Source: Sinonovacula constricta (Eukaryota; Mollusca; Bivalvia; Cardiida; Solecurtidae). From it: a stretch of DNA of 64,000 nucleotides. The stretch is from contig CM017567.1 in the NCBI GenBank assembly GCA_007844125.1, positions 16,624,843 to 16,688,842 on the forward strand, given 5' to 3'. Position numbers and translations under genes: made by a program. Shown piece by piece: positions 34,249 to 44,870 of this stretch. Below the pieces are notes generated by a model. The model was not told the origin of the DNA. It did no database searches and worked only from the letters and a program-made list of their open reading frames with translations. The first letter of the stretch is position 1; each line of letters begins with the position of its first letter.

Positions 34249-36177
34249 GACCCTTTCAGTTATTATCGGTTTTCAATTACCTTCCCCTTGGTGACGTCAT
34301 ACGAGGATTGTTATTCGATTTCGGCTGAATACGCGTAAAACGTAAACATCATTGAAAGAGAAAACTACAGCGATTGTGTGGGTATGCTTGATTTCTTTAT
34401 GAAGTGTTGTTGTATTTGCAATATGAGTGCTTGTTTATTGTTATTGTCTCTCCAAAAGTTGTGCGTAAATTTTGATAGTCATGAGTTTTCGCGATAAATA
34501 AAATGTGAAAAGCTGTCCTCAAATGGTCAATCTTCTGTAGTGGCACCGCGCACAGACGAAAAAAAAACAGGTCAAAGAAAACGAAAAGTTAATGTACGGA
34601 CAGTGACAATGCCATTGAAACAACACAGTGATACCCATTTCATATAATTACAATAATAATGGAATATATGTCAGTTATTACAGTCCTCGTCAACATTCTT
34701 TTATCATTTAGGGCAATTGAAACATCAGATTTTATTCCTTAATGCAATAAACATAATATTCTTTTAGTCTATTTCTATTTATTTCATGTATGTATTGGAA
34801 TTCGGATAGGACGCTCAGCAGTCTGAACGGCCCACGCATTAAACATGCACCGACAAAAGTCCAATGCAATCCTGTTCTCTTTTCATGTTGTCATGACTGT
34901 ATTGCATATATGAGTTTGACATCACTTTACAGAGCCTTCTATACAGAATCAGCTAATAGGTTCAGTTTAACTAAACTTATTTGTTTACATATGTTTAGAT
35001 GTCTGTATAAAATTGTTTTTGTTTTTTACAAATATAACTAGATGTCTGCATTGACAACCGGATATGACAATCAGTTGAATGGCCCTCGCATTAAATATGC
35101 ATCGACATTAACATCAGATTCTCATCATGTGGTTATTATTTGTATTCATTTTATAAAACCATGCTATCTTTTCACTGCCTTTTTTAAGTTTGGTGTGTTA
35201 TTTTCTGCCCAGCTATTCCTGATATGAATGCATTAATGTATTTTGATTAACATATTTACTCAATAAAACAGCAAATTATACTTTAATGTCAATTTTCTGC
35301 CCAGCTATTCCTGATATGAATGCATTAATGTATTTTGATTAACATATTTACTCAATAAAACAGCAAATTATACTTTAATGTCAATTTGTTAAGTGTATTT
35401 CGGTAATTTAAAGTCTCTTTCGGTGTCTTTCGGTAAACAAGTGTCTTCTGTATTCAATAGGACCCCTATGTTAAAGGTGGTATCCGACAATTTGTCTATA
35501 TCAAATACATGTCATGATATATTTCCCCTGCTTTGGGGAATATGCATTATATGGGCCTAATTTCAGCAAAAATTCATACTTTAGTCAAAGTAAAGACAAT
35601 CTTCAACAATACCTATATTGGTATACAGTACAAAATGGAAAAAAAACATACTTAATGTTCATTCTTCCCAAAGATATAAATAAGCATGATAGAGGTGTCT
35701 ACTAAAAATAGATATCAACGTCAGAGCGAACGTTATCCCATAACTAATCTAAAAATAGCTATCTCTGCAGCATGGATCATGCGTGATCTAATACAAGAGA
35801 TACGTGCGATTATAAATACCATTTCCCACTCCAGCTACCATTTCAAGGGGTCTTTAAGTATTTTTGAAGAGCCTTTTATTATTTACTTTTATTGGTATGA
35901 CAGTTGCACTTCGTCTGGAAAAAAGACGAACTTTCCCAGATTTCCTGATTTATTCTTATTTTTTTTTACTGTAAATAAAAACAGATTATCATTGTCTTTG
36001 AATAAGGTGATTTTCTGAGTTCTAAAAAATAAATAAAGCACATACTTACGTTAAAACAACACAAAAATCCGCTTATAAATACTATAGTAGCCTTTTTGTT
36101 TTCAATCCTCGTATGACGTCATATCTGGTCGCGGGACGCAACTCTTGTTTGACTTAGGGCGAGTAACTGAAAGGGTC
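34249..36177. mobile_element. 1.9 kb TIR element without transposase
   Basis: The ends GACCCTTTCAGTTA and TAACTGAAAGGGTC are inverted repeats flanked by TATA on both sides (34245-34248 and 36178-36181). An inner inverted pair, TGACGTCATACGAGGATTG, lies at about 34292-34310 and 36098-36116, closer to the right end by about 20 bases. The empty site is seen in arm A near 25785, where AGTGATTGTAT-type sequence runs through without the insert, which proves mobility. There is no transposase-like frame. TA/TATA duplication suggests a Tc1/mariner-like or related non-autonomous family. Confidence 0.75.
35203..35386. repeat. Perfect 92 bp tandem duplication
   Basis: 35203-35294 and 35295-35386 are identical by eye, beginning TTCTGCCCAGCTATTCCTGA. 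Two copies without any difference imply a very recent event or a misassembly. Confidence 0.95.
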
Positions 36178-37293
36178 TATAGAACGATTACTAGAAATTT
36201 GCATCTGCACGCAGAAAGATTTTTAGTTAAATGCTTGAGATCCTATGTAAAAGTATGAACAAAGGATAAAAAACTACAACAAATGTAATGACCGAAAATT
36301 TACTTAGCGTTAAAGTGCACAGTGTAAGCTCAAAATAAAAAGTTTTGAATATTCATGAGAACTAATTTGCATAATTATTTTAAATCATAGTTTACTGATA
36401 ACATTCACCAAAGGACTAGACAATAACTGTTTTTTCCATGTCATGAATAGCTATAAGTATGCTTTTAACATGTTCGTGAGTTAAAAATAAATAAGGAAAA
36501 CTCTGATCAAATTGATTTAAAAATTTAGAAAGAAGTATTCATGCAAAACTTACACAAACATATCTGACTAAGAGGGGTGCCTACTCAACATTCACGACAG
36601 TACAGTTTGTACATGTATGACTTTTAAATGAAATAAATTCGAAATAAGTTGTCATAATCGACATCTATTGTTAGATTCTCATTAGTTTATCGATAGCCTC
36701 CACTTAAGAAACGATATAAAATTATTCTTCAACGTTATGGCTTATTATAAGCAGACTTCTAACCAAATTAGGCATTAACATTGAATGAGCACAATTTAAA
36801 TGAAAATAATAAAAAAAATCATACAAAATCATAAAATGAACAAAATTATATGAAACTTAGACCAACATGTATAAGATTAGTAGGGGTATGTATATAACTT
36901 TGGAAACTGTTAAGTTTGAAAATTGCTTTTAAATAAAAAGAATCTAATCAGTCATGACGATTGCCGTTAGTTGTCATACAGCCCAAATTATTTAATGTTT
37001 AGTACATTGGAGATTCTGTTTCTAGACACCTTAACGAACATTTTGGTACTTATAAAAAAGTCTTGGGGTGAGAGGGAGGTAACTATATCCAGCTGCCGGA
37101 CTAGTATTTCAGTTTTATTCGATACAAATTTTTATTTGCCTTACACTTTATAAATACAATATATCAATTTTATTTCACATATACCTAATTATACAAATAG
37201 AGTTGCCATCAAAATGTAATGGCCTTGATTGTAACCGTACTTATTTGGTCGAGAATAAAGCATTTAAGTTCTTATCGTCAGTCTAGTAAGGCT

Positions 37294-37647
37294 TCAATAT
37301 TCGGTGTCCAAATTGAAAGTATATGTGTCCTTTGCTATAGATTTATATGATATGCTAGGAGTTTGAGTCGTCGTTACATACTGGTAAGTCTTATTAATGG
37401 AACAGCCCAATTGAACAATGAGGCTACCGCAAGCGGCTGTGTTCTTATGTAGGTTAAATAGTTCGGACATAAGTAAGGCTGTCGTGTTAGACAGAAAATA
37501 CCATGGTTTGTTACGGACTTCATGGATAAATGGTTCAATGCACTCATCTTTACTCCATAATATGGTATACTTGCTATCAATCCACGGATGTCCAAAAATT
37601 ATTTCACAAACAGCCAATTTTCTGTTGTGTATCAATTGAACGCCCAA
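37294..37647 (-). CDS. Unassigned 117-codon open frame antisense in intron 2
   Basis: Reads VQLIHNRKLAVCEIIFGHPW, IDSKYTILWSKDECIEPFI, VRNKPWYFLSNTTALLMSE and ends NLDTEY. The composition (five Trp/Cys positions, varied residues) looks coding. There is no ATG in a good context near the start (the frame continues upstream to a TTG), so this may be the last exon of an antisense gene or a gene fragment. No family recognised. The opposite strand also has open frames across part of it. Confidence 0.3.
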   Translation of the reverse strand: MGVQLIHNRKLAVCEIIFGHPWIDSKYTILWSKDECIEPFIHEVRNKPWYFLSNTTALLMSELFNLHKNTAACGSLIVQLGCSINKTYQYVTTTQTPSISYKSIAKDTYTFNLDTEY

Positions 37648-37956
37648 ATGTCCGGTTAAGTATTTGTTGGGTCAAGCCCACATCAGATGACAAGGGCAGT
37701 TTATGGACTTAAAATATCTAGATCAATGACCTAAACTCCAAATCAACACCTGATAACAGGGACAATTCATGTATTTATAAAATCCCACACCAACTGACAA
37801 GAACTAATAAGGTCATGTTTACCTTTCTAAACACAAAACATGACTGGTTTATTTAACAGTCAAGGACACTTATCAATATTTATAACTCTACCAAATGACA
37901 GTATTGTACAATCATGTATTAAGTATGTTATATATATTTGTATGCTCTCTATGTTT

Positions 37957-38600
37957 AGGTCATTTCTCGCCGATGTCATTTGTAATAAATGTACTTTGTG
38001 TTCCTTAAGGTCAAGGTCAATTTCAGCCCAACGGATGTTCTTAGTCATATATATACTTGTACGTGCCTTATGTTGCAGGTCACGTTTAGCTGATCTGATA
38101 TAAGGTCGGGTTCATGCCATTTAAGTCGAGCCGATGCCTTTGGTCATACTTGTTCCTGTACTAGCTTTGTGTTGCAAGCCAAGTTTAGCCTGGCCGATGT
38201 CTTTCGTCATAAAAATTACTTTACGTGCTTATTGTTGCTGATCACGTTTATCCGATCTGATATCATTGGTTGTAGATAGACTTGTACGTGTTTTGCGTTA
38301 CAAGTCACGTTTAACCGAGCCGATGTCCTTGGTCATGGATATACATGTATGTACTTAGTGTTAAAGGTCATGTTCAGCCGAGTCGGTGTCCTTTGTCATA
38401 TATATACTCGTACGTTCTTTGAACTTCAGGCCCATTTTAGCAGAGCCGGTGGACTTGATAATTAATATATGTGCTGTATATGTCCTATGCGTTACAGGTC
38501 ACATTCCGCCGAGCCGATGTTCTTAGTACTAAATATGCTTGTACGTGCTTTGAGTCACAGGTCACGTTTTAGCCGAGCTGGTGTTCTTTCTAGAAGGAAC
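37957..38600 (+). repeat. 63 bp tandem array derived from the exon 3 splice acceptor
   Basis: About ten degenerate units with AG at 37957, 38014, 38077, 38103, 38176, 38238 (CTGA), 38302, 38365, 38427, 38496 and 38559. Each reads roughly CAGGTCACGTTTAGCCGAGC, CGATGTTCTTGGTCAT, then a linker AT.TACTTGTACGTGCTTTG.GTT. The first half matches the true intron 2/exon 3 junction at 38692-38735 (GCAGGTCACATTTAGTCGGG, CTGATGTTCTCGGT). Most units keep AG|GTCA. Spacing is 57-69 bp, usually 62-64. Confidence 0.85.
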
Positions 38601-38634
38601 CGTGGTGACAACTAGAACAAATAGGTGCAATATT

Positions 38635-39402
38635 ATTTTCAGGAAAAAGAAGGCAAACAACACAAATTAATTCCTAATCTAATGGTTTTTATGCATTGGC
38701 AGGTCACATTTAGTCGGGCTGATGTTCTCGGTAGAATGGATGAAGACAGGGAGCAACAAGAGTGGGTAAATTTAAAACAGCGTAAGAAGACAACGAAAGT
38801 GCAAGTGCAGTGCTTCCCTCTGACTTCACTGCTGCTGGCCCTTGGTAGAACCAAGGTTGATTATTTCAGTTTGGACATCGAAGGTGACGAGTTGAAGGTA
38901 CTTCAGACAATTCCCATGGATAAAATCAACATAACCATGATGTCGGTGGAAGTAACGGATAAAACTACCGCGGAGATAGCTCTGACGTCATTCATGGATG
39001 GACAACGTTATAAAAAGTTAAGACATATTCAAGCCTTCTACGCAAGGGACAATATGTACATTAAAATATGAAGTATCAAACATAGGCGTGGAAATTTTTG
39101 TTGTTTATGCTAATTTTATATCAATGACACGGCAGACAAACAGCCATGAACAAAATAGTTTTGTTTCATAAACATTTTTTTAAATACAACAGTGAATACA
39201 TTTATCAAATCGAAAATAATAATAATAATACTGACTCCACAATAAACTAAACGTTGATGCAACTCCGTGATGTAATCTGACTTACATTTAGTCTTTACAG
39301 AATCCCCTTTTTATTATGCAATGTCCTCCGATGGCGATATTATTAAGTCGAAAACAATCCATGTATAGGTCATTAATATATACATATAATCATACTGGTG
39401 TT
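38635..39402 (+). repeat. Segmental duplication, copy 1
   Basis: The segment from TTTTCAGGAAAAAGAAGGC to CATACTGGTGTTT is repeated at 42774-43541 with a constant offset of 4139 bases and only about two differences visible. It contains the end of intron 2, exon 3 and about 330 bp of 3' flank. Confidence 0.95.
38703..39071 (+). CDS. FkbM-domain membrane methyltransferase, exon 3 (last)
   Basis: After TGCATTGGCAG the exon opens in phase 0: VTFSRADVLGRMDEDREQ, VQCFPLTSLLLALGRTKVDY, FSLDIEGDELKVLQTI, and ends MYIKI with TGA at 39069-39071. DIEGDE (residues 238-243) is the conserved acidic motif near the end of the Methyltransf_21 fold, and the terminal tract FYARDNMYIKI is usual for this group. 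Together with exons at 22418-22762 and 31096-31290 the protein has 302 residues. AATAAA follows at 39241. The substrate is unknown; O-methylation is the inferred chemistry, but Star-like members may be non-enzymatic. Confidence 0.9.
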   Translation, partial: VTFSRADVLGRMDEDREQQEWVNLKQRKKTTKVQVQCFPLTSLLLALGRTKVDYFSLDIEGDELKVLQTIPMDKINITMMSVEVTDKTTAEIALTSFMDGQRYKKLRHIQAFYARDNMYIKI

Positions 39403-39662
39403 TGAAAGGTTAAAGAAATACAACCGAAAATGATACACTGTTGATTTTGTTTTAAGTATGAGCCAATAGTTTTATTTACTTCTGTGTATTAATTCTGTGT
39501 GCATTTATCAATTGCAAAAATATCGTATTCTGAAAATATGAATTTTAAGAGCTGTCCATTGGTGTATATCTTTTAATTTTCGGACCACAAATAAAGAAAT
39601 CACAAGAAAATAAAATTTATCCTTCTATACAATTCATATGAAAATCCCTTGAAGTTACCATC

Positions 39663-40052
39663 AAAGATGGCTGCCAAGATAGGGGGTTTTCACTGATGTG
39701 GAAACTATCTATAGTCGAAGCTTGCCGGAGATCGCCGAGTAGGTACGATTGCCATTTTGGAAGTAGTTCGTCAATATGGCGGCGACAGCATTATTTCCGA
39801 GGTGATTACTTAGAGGACGGAATTACCCGAGGAGTTCCGAGTGACGAGGTGATATATCCGAAGCTTGCCGGAGATCGCCGAGTACGTACGATTGCAACAC
39901 GATCAAACTTACGATTTGCAACGCACAATTTCATTGGTTGTTACCCGACGGTTCATCCAATCAGAAATACCGTAGCTTTGCGATGACGCATCCGGTTAAG
40001 TTTTGATGGCGACTGTTTACAACTAGAAAATTATAGTGGAAAAAAACCGAAA
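39663..40052 (+). promoter_or_regulatory. GC-richer promoter-like region with direct repeats
   Basis: Contains AAAGATGGCTGCC (39664) and ATATGGCGGCGAC (39773), both YY1-type. A 37 bp direct repeat is at 39716-39752 and 39859-39895 (one mismatch, CGAAGCTTGCCGGAGATCGC...), and a 28 bp block (39813-39840) is shared with 22254-22281. It stands immediately upstream of the BED-finger exon and probably holds its start site. Confidence 0.5.
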
Positions 40053-40485
40053 ATGTCACAGATTATTGAGCGTACGAACGATTCTCACTTAGCTGATGTA
40101 GATGCGGAATGTAAAAACAAATTCAGATGGGAGTGGTTAGAAACTGTCATCGATCTTGATGGTATTCGTGTAGCACTGTTTATTAGAATTTATCAGAAAA
40201 ATCGACAGACCAGGAAAGTGTAAGTGTATTCTTTGTGAGAAAACCATATCGTATGGGTCTAGAGGACGTGTTGCTCTAGTTGAGCACTGCCAAAGTACAG
40301 AGCATGGCAGAAATCTGAAGACAACTTCATCGAATCAGAAACTACCAGCTTCATTCCCCTGGAAAGTTGAAAATTCTGAAAAGTCGTACGGCATCCATCC
40401 CTTCTTTAAAAATGTGAAAATTCCAGAAGTGCCTGAAGAAACCAAGCCATGTGTTTCTATTGAAGATCGAGTTGCTTCTGCACAG
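40053..40485 (+). pseudogene. First exon of a BED-finger, hAT-like gene, one frameshift
   Basis: The ATG at 40053 (AAAATGTCAC) gives MSQIIERTNDSHLADVD and KFRWEWLETVIDLDGIRVAL. The frame then slips by one base around TATCAGAAAAATCG (about 40190-40200). The other frame reads RKIDRPGKCKCILCEKTISY, GSRGRVALVEHCQSTEHG and PASFPWKVE, ending CAG|GTACCT. C-x2-C ... H-x5-H in this stretch is a BED-type zinc finger, and WEWLE followed by KIDRPGKCKC is familiar from hAT-like transposase genes common in molluscs and cnidarians. No second exon is visible downstream. A long A run at the slip makes a sequencing error possible. Confidence 0.6.
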
Positions 40486-42770
40486 GTACCTTATTTCCAG
40501 TGACATTTTAAGTCATCTTCAATTTCTATGATTAGCAGGCAGTTATTTGAGCATATATTTGATGGCCAGTTTGTCATAATGTTATAATATTTGAGTTCCT
40601 TATGATTAAATTAATCATTGTAAAAATATTGAGGATTGTTTAGCATAAATGAAATGTTTTGTGGCTATTTGTAAAAGTATTGTTATGCCATTCAAAGAAC
40701 ATAACAGAAACTATGTGACATTTAGTGTACCCTACTTTTTATTATTTATTTTGTTTATGTAAGATACACATACTGAAAAATGGACTTGATTTTGTTTGTT
40801 TTAACTGCATCTAATTTGTAGAATATATTGCACCTTCCTAATTTGTCAAAAAAGAGAAAATTGTATACCTTATTCAGGAAAATGTAAATTCTAAGTTGGC
40901 CTTAAACACTGCAACCTAAAAATGAAAACTAAATATGAATTCTTACCACTTTCAAAAAAGTGGTCCATATAATATGGACCACTGTGTGGCATGTAGCCAT
41001 TGTGTGCTGAAGCAAAGTTATATGCTGAAACATAAATAAGACATGCTGAAACATAGACAAAACAATGTAAGTGCTAAAACTTGACAATTTGCTGAAAGTA
41101 ATGGTTAGAAATAAGTGCTGATACTAACATACTTGAGTGCTAAAACTAATATTGACATTTGTGAGCAGAATCAACAATTTAAAATTAAATGCTGATAGGA
41201 GACATTAATAATGTGCTGAAACTAGGCAATTACAAATAAATAGCCAAATACAACTTAAATATTTAAGTCTATGACTTAATTATTTTATATTAAGCTTAAT
41301 GCTCAGCTGAAAGTAGTTAGCTATCATGAAGATAGTTGTTGTCAACACAACATGCTTCACACATAAATATTTATATGTATTTGGATGTACTGGATTGTTC
41401 AGGTAAATGCTTAAATATATTTATTCGGTTTTTAAACTAGTCATCAGTACTTTTATGTTGTGTATATAAAATTTAAAAATGTTTAAAACTATGTTTTAAG
41501 ATGATGCAAAATATGATTTTTTGCTGCTGTACAGCAAAAGTAAAAGAACAAATAAGAAGTAAAAAAGTCTTGTTTAGATTTGCATGCAAGTGTAACAGTA
41601 AAAACAAATACACAAGCATGTGCTCTGTATTTGCATACATGGTGAAATTCAGTCACCATGCACATTTTATATTTTTTTATGTGATATTGTATTTACTTAT
41701 TCTGGATGTGTTTTATTGTCTTCTTATCTCCACAATTTAACTAGTATATGTCAGTTTTTAGTTGTATGTTATTGCTAGAAGCTTCCATCATACAATGATA
41801 CTATAGGTTCTTTAGTAAAATGCTAAGTGAAATGAAACTTTTGTGGACTTTCAAAAGAAATACATGCATTTTCTTTGTTGCTTGGCCTTTGCTAGTCATC
41901 TCTTGTCAGTCTCATTGTTGTATATGTATTATGACTTCACATAATATATATCCATGTAAATATGCTGGATTGTTTAGAGAAATGCTAATTTTTTATTTGT
42001 TTACTAATGGACTAGTCTTTTTGTTGTTCATATGACACTGTTAAATATATAACCACACTTTTAATTCTTCTCATCTCCTATGTTCCTAACTCTACTTACA
42101 GTGAACAGCTTCAAGGTACTTAAAAGTTTCTGAAAACAAAAGAAAGGTTTTACTGTTTGAATTCTTATTATATTTGATAGTATTAAGCTAAATATTTACC
42201 CTAAAATGTCTATGGCAAAAACAAAGACATAGTCAATCATTGCATGCCACAATTATTCATTTATATGTTAATTTGCTCAATTGTTAAAAGAAATACATAT
42301 ATTTATTTTTTTTATTTATTTAGATATAAAACTATTTTTATGTAATGTGGTATTTATAAGTATGGGCTTTGTGTTTGATCTCATTAAAAATTTTAATAGT
42401 CAATTTTAGTGAAATTGTTAAAAAGAAAATATTCCTTGTCAGATATATCAATATATATGTTCATAATTTTATTTTTCTCATAGCACAAATTTTATTAGTT
42501 GTAAGTAAATAAAGATGGATAAAAAGCTATGATCTTTTTATGTTGAACTGCCCATGTTTTAATAAAGAGAAAGATAAAATATGGTTTAGGGATTCTGAAG
42601 AAGGGGTCTCTGGAAGGATTTTAGACCACTTTCTTAAAGCTGAAAATCGCTTTGCCCCCTGATCCCCAACAAGGGGCCTTGCCCCTTGACCCCATTGGGG
42701 GCCTAATGCGGCCCCCAAACCCCTCGCCGAAAATTTTCCTCCCTTTTCATATTTGACCAATCACACCCCT
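40486..42770. other. AT-rich spacer with a hairpin and TGCTGAAA-rich patch
   Basis: Mostly unassignable. A near-perfect palindrome, AGTGGTCCATAT-A-ATATGGACCACT, lies at 40959-40983. From 41005 to 41225 the words TGCTGAAA, GTGCTAAAACT and GTGCTGATA recur about every 25-30 bases in a decayed tandem repeat. At 42645-42740 there is a GC-rich patch with repeated GGGGCC/CCCC palindromes, just before the duplicated segment. Confidence 0.6.
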
Positions 42771-42773
42771 GAT

Positions 42774-43541
42774 ATTTTCAGGAAAAAGAAGGCAAACAAC
42801 ACAAATTAATTCCTAATCTAATGGTTTTTATGCATTGGCAGGTCACATTTAGTCGGGCTGATGTTCTCGGTAGAATGGATGAAGACAGGGAGCAACAAGA
42901 GTGGGTAAATTTAAAACAGCGTAAGAAGACAACGAAAGTGCAAGTGCAGTGCTTCCCTCTGACTTCACTGCTGCTGGCCCTTGGTAGAACCAAGGTTGAT
43001 TATTTCAGTTTGGACATCGAAGGTGACGAGTTGAAGGTACTTCAGACAATTCCCATGGATAAAATCAACATAACCATGATGTCGGTGGAAGTAACGGATA
43101 AAACTCCCGCGGAGATAGCTCTGACGTCATTCATGGATGGACAACGTTATAAAAAGTTAAGACATATTCAAGCCTTCTACGCAAGGGACAATATGTACAT
43201 TAAAATATGAAGTATCAAACATAGGCGTGGAAATTTTTGTTGTTTATGCTAATTTTATATCAATGACACGGCAGACAAACAGCCATGAACAAAATAGTTT
43301 TGTTTCATAAACATTTTTTTAAATACAACAGTGAATACATTTATCAAATCGAAAATAATAATAATAATACTGACTCCACAATAAACTAAACGTTGATGCA
43401 ACTCCGTGATGTAATCTGACTTACATTTTGTCTTTACAGAATCCCCTTTTTATTATGCAATGTCCTCCGATGGCGATATTATTAAGTCGAAAACAATCCA
43501 TGTATAGGTCATTAATATATACATATAATCATACTGGTGTT
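42774..43541 (+). repeat. Segmental duplication, copy 2
   Basis: Copy of 38635-39402 with about two visible base differences (an A to C in the codon pair ACTACC/ACTCCC and one near the 3' end, TTAGTC/TTTGTC). The flanks are unrelated to those of copy 1. Confidence 0.95.
42842..43210 (+). CDS. Duplicated last exon of the FkbM gene (possible alternative terminal exon)
   Basis: Intact copy of exon 3, with the same 3' splice site (GCATTGGCAG), the same phase and the same stop. One residue changes, Thr to Pro, in DKTPAEIALTS. Because the acceptor and phase match exon 2, a transcript could splice from 31290 to here. It lacks the 63 bp acceptor-derived array that precedes the first copy. No N-terminal exons are near it, so it cannot be a separate complete gene. 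A misassembled haplotype is the alternative. Confidence 0.7.
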   Translation, partial: VTFSRADVLGRMDEDREQQEWVNLKQRKKTTKVQVQCFPLTSLLLALGRTKVDYFSLDIEGDELKVLQTIPMDKINITMMSVEVTDKTPAEIALTSFMDGQRYKKLRHIQAFYARDNMYIKI

Positions 43542-43544
43542 TTG

Positions 43545-44395
43545 TAAAACACTATTTTTCTGTATTAATGACCTTACGGAGCAACGAATCAACTCTATTT
43601 ATACTAGATAACTAAGTTTCAGAATGAAGCAGTGAATGTTTCAGAAAAAGCAGTGAAATCTATAAATCTTCCAAAGGCTTCCACAACCTAATTGAAGTCT
43701 ACTCGAACATTTGACAAAAGTAACAAAGGCCAGAACAATAAAATAAAGTAGACAACAATGTCCTTAAACTGAATTGTCACAAGTTCATTAATTGGGACAC
43801 TTTTTCGCGAAAATGGAGTAATTCTTTTTTAAATAAACAAACTGGACGATAAACTCTGTTGTTTACTTCTGGTAACTGAACAGCATCAGCATCGATAACA
43901 CTAGCATATTCTGAAAGCTAGAAGCTTTTCGTGGCAAAATTCATATTCAGCAAGATTAATCAGTCAGTTAGGCAATACTGAATATGTCGAAGAAAAGTCT
44001 GATGCTTTCATATATTTTAAAAGAAATTGCTTTATTTAAAATAGAGCTTTATGCGGGTCATTGTTATAGCTGACAGTAGTCTGGAGTTTTCTGCTTAAGC
44101 ACATTTTCAACATATCAATGTAGCACACTGTTTTCTATTTTCACCTCCTGGGGTGGGGGGGGGGGAGAGAAGGGCATAATTAAGGTGGCCTGCTATCTTT
44201 TCAACAACACAGGTATCAAGGTGTTTCGTTTGAAATTGTTTTAAGGAAGAGGCAACAAAGTCAAAACCTGGTCACGTGCTATTGATAAGAAAATATAACA
44301 AGCTTCTATAAGCATTATGAAATATAATTATTATTATTTGAAAAGTCGCGGGAAAAGTTTTCAGGCAAATGTAAAAGTTAAAACAAAACTGTGAC
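43545..44395. other. Intergenic, no gene seen
   Basis: AT-rich with a G run at 44151-44165. Nothing assignable. Confidence 0.5.
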
Positions 44396-44640
44396 AATAA
44401 ATTATATGAAACAGAGCAAACCCTACAGTTACGCATTGGAACGGTCAATCGGCAAAAGTCCTAAATGAGATGCTTAAACCGGTTTCACAGAGCTCAAACC
44501 TTACACATCTTTACGGATTCATAAACTTCCTGACGAGTTCCTCAATTTTAAGCAGTAACGAAACTGATCTTTATAAACAAAACTGTCCAAGCGATAACAT
44601 ATCATTGAGATAAGTCATTAAAAAGAAAGTAGTTACATAA
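44396..44640 (+). repeat. R1 dispersed repeat copy
   Basis: Decayed copy with CAGTTACGCATTGGAACGGTC, GGCAAAAGTCCTAAATGAG, ATGCTTAAACCGGTTT and, further on, CTGTCCAAGCGATAACAT, followed directly by an (AT)n tract. Confidence 0.75.
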
Positions 44641-44667
44641 GTAAAATCAATGTCTATATTGTACTTG

Positions 44668-44671
<4 letters not shown>

Positions 44672-44759
<88 letters not shown>

Positions 44760-44768
44760 GAGAGAGAG

Positions 44769-44824
<56 letters not shown>

Positions 44825-44870
44825 GCACACACACAGAGACACACAGAGACACAGAGATAAGAGAGAGAGA
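44672..44870. repeat. (AT)n then (GA)n microsatellite
   Basis: About 85 bases of AT (44672-44757), then about 60 of GA (44761-44820) and a tail of CACA/GAGA mixtures to 44870. Open frames on both strands across it are artefacts. Confidence 0.97.

Larger units (their letters stand above)
33290..37060 (-). repeat. Long dispersed repeat, minus-strand copy (arm B), interrupted
   Basis: The reverse complement follows arm A (24600-26760) from end to end, except for 34249-36177, which is a later insertion. Landmarks on this strand: AAAACAATTCTTAGCTGAATG at about 33500, the LTFDIVLYYFQTFIAICLLC segment near 34000-34050, two 345 bp units near 36340-36920, and the ATTCTGTTTCTAGACACC block at 37013. 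Confidence 0.8.

Noticed and set aside
42842..43210. A second independent FkbM gene
   Set aside because: Only the last exon and its flanks are present; no anchor exon or motif I exon exists near it, so it is an exon duplication at most.
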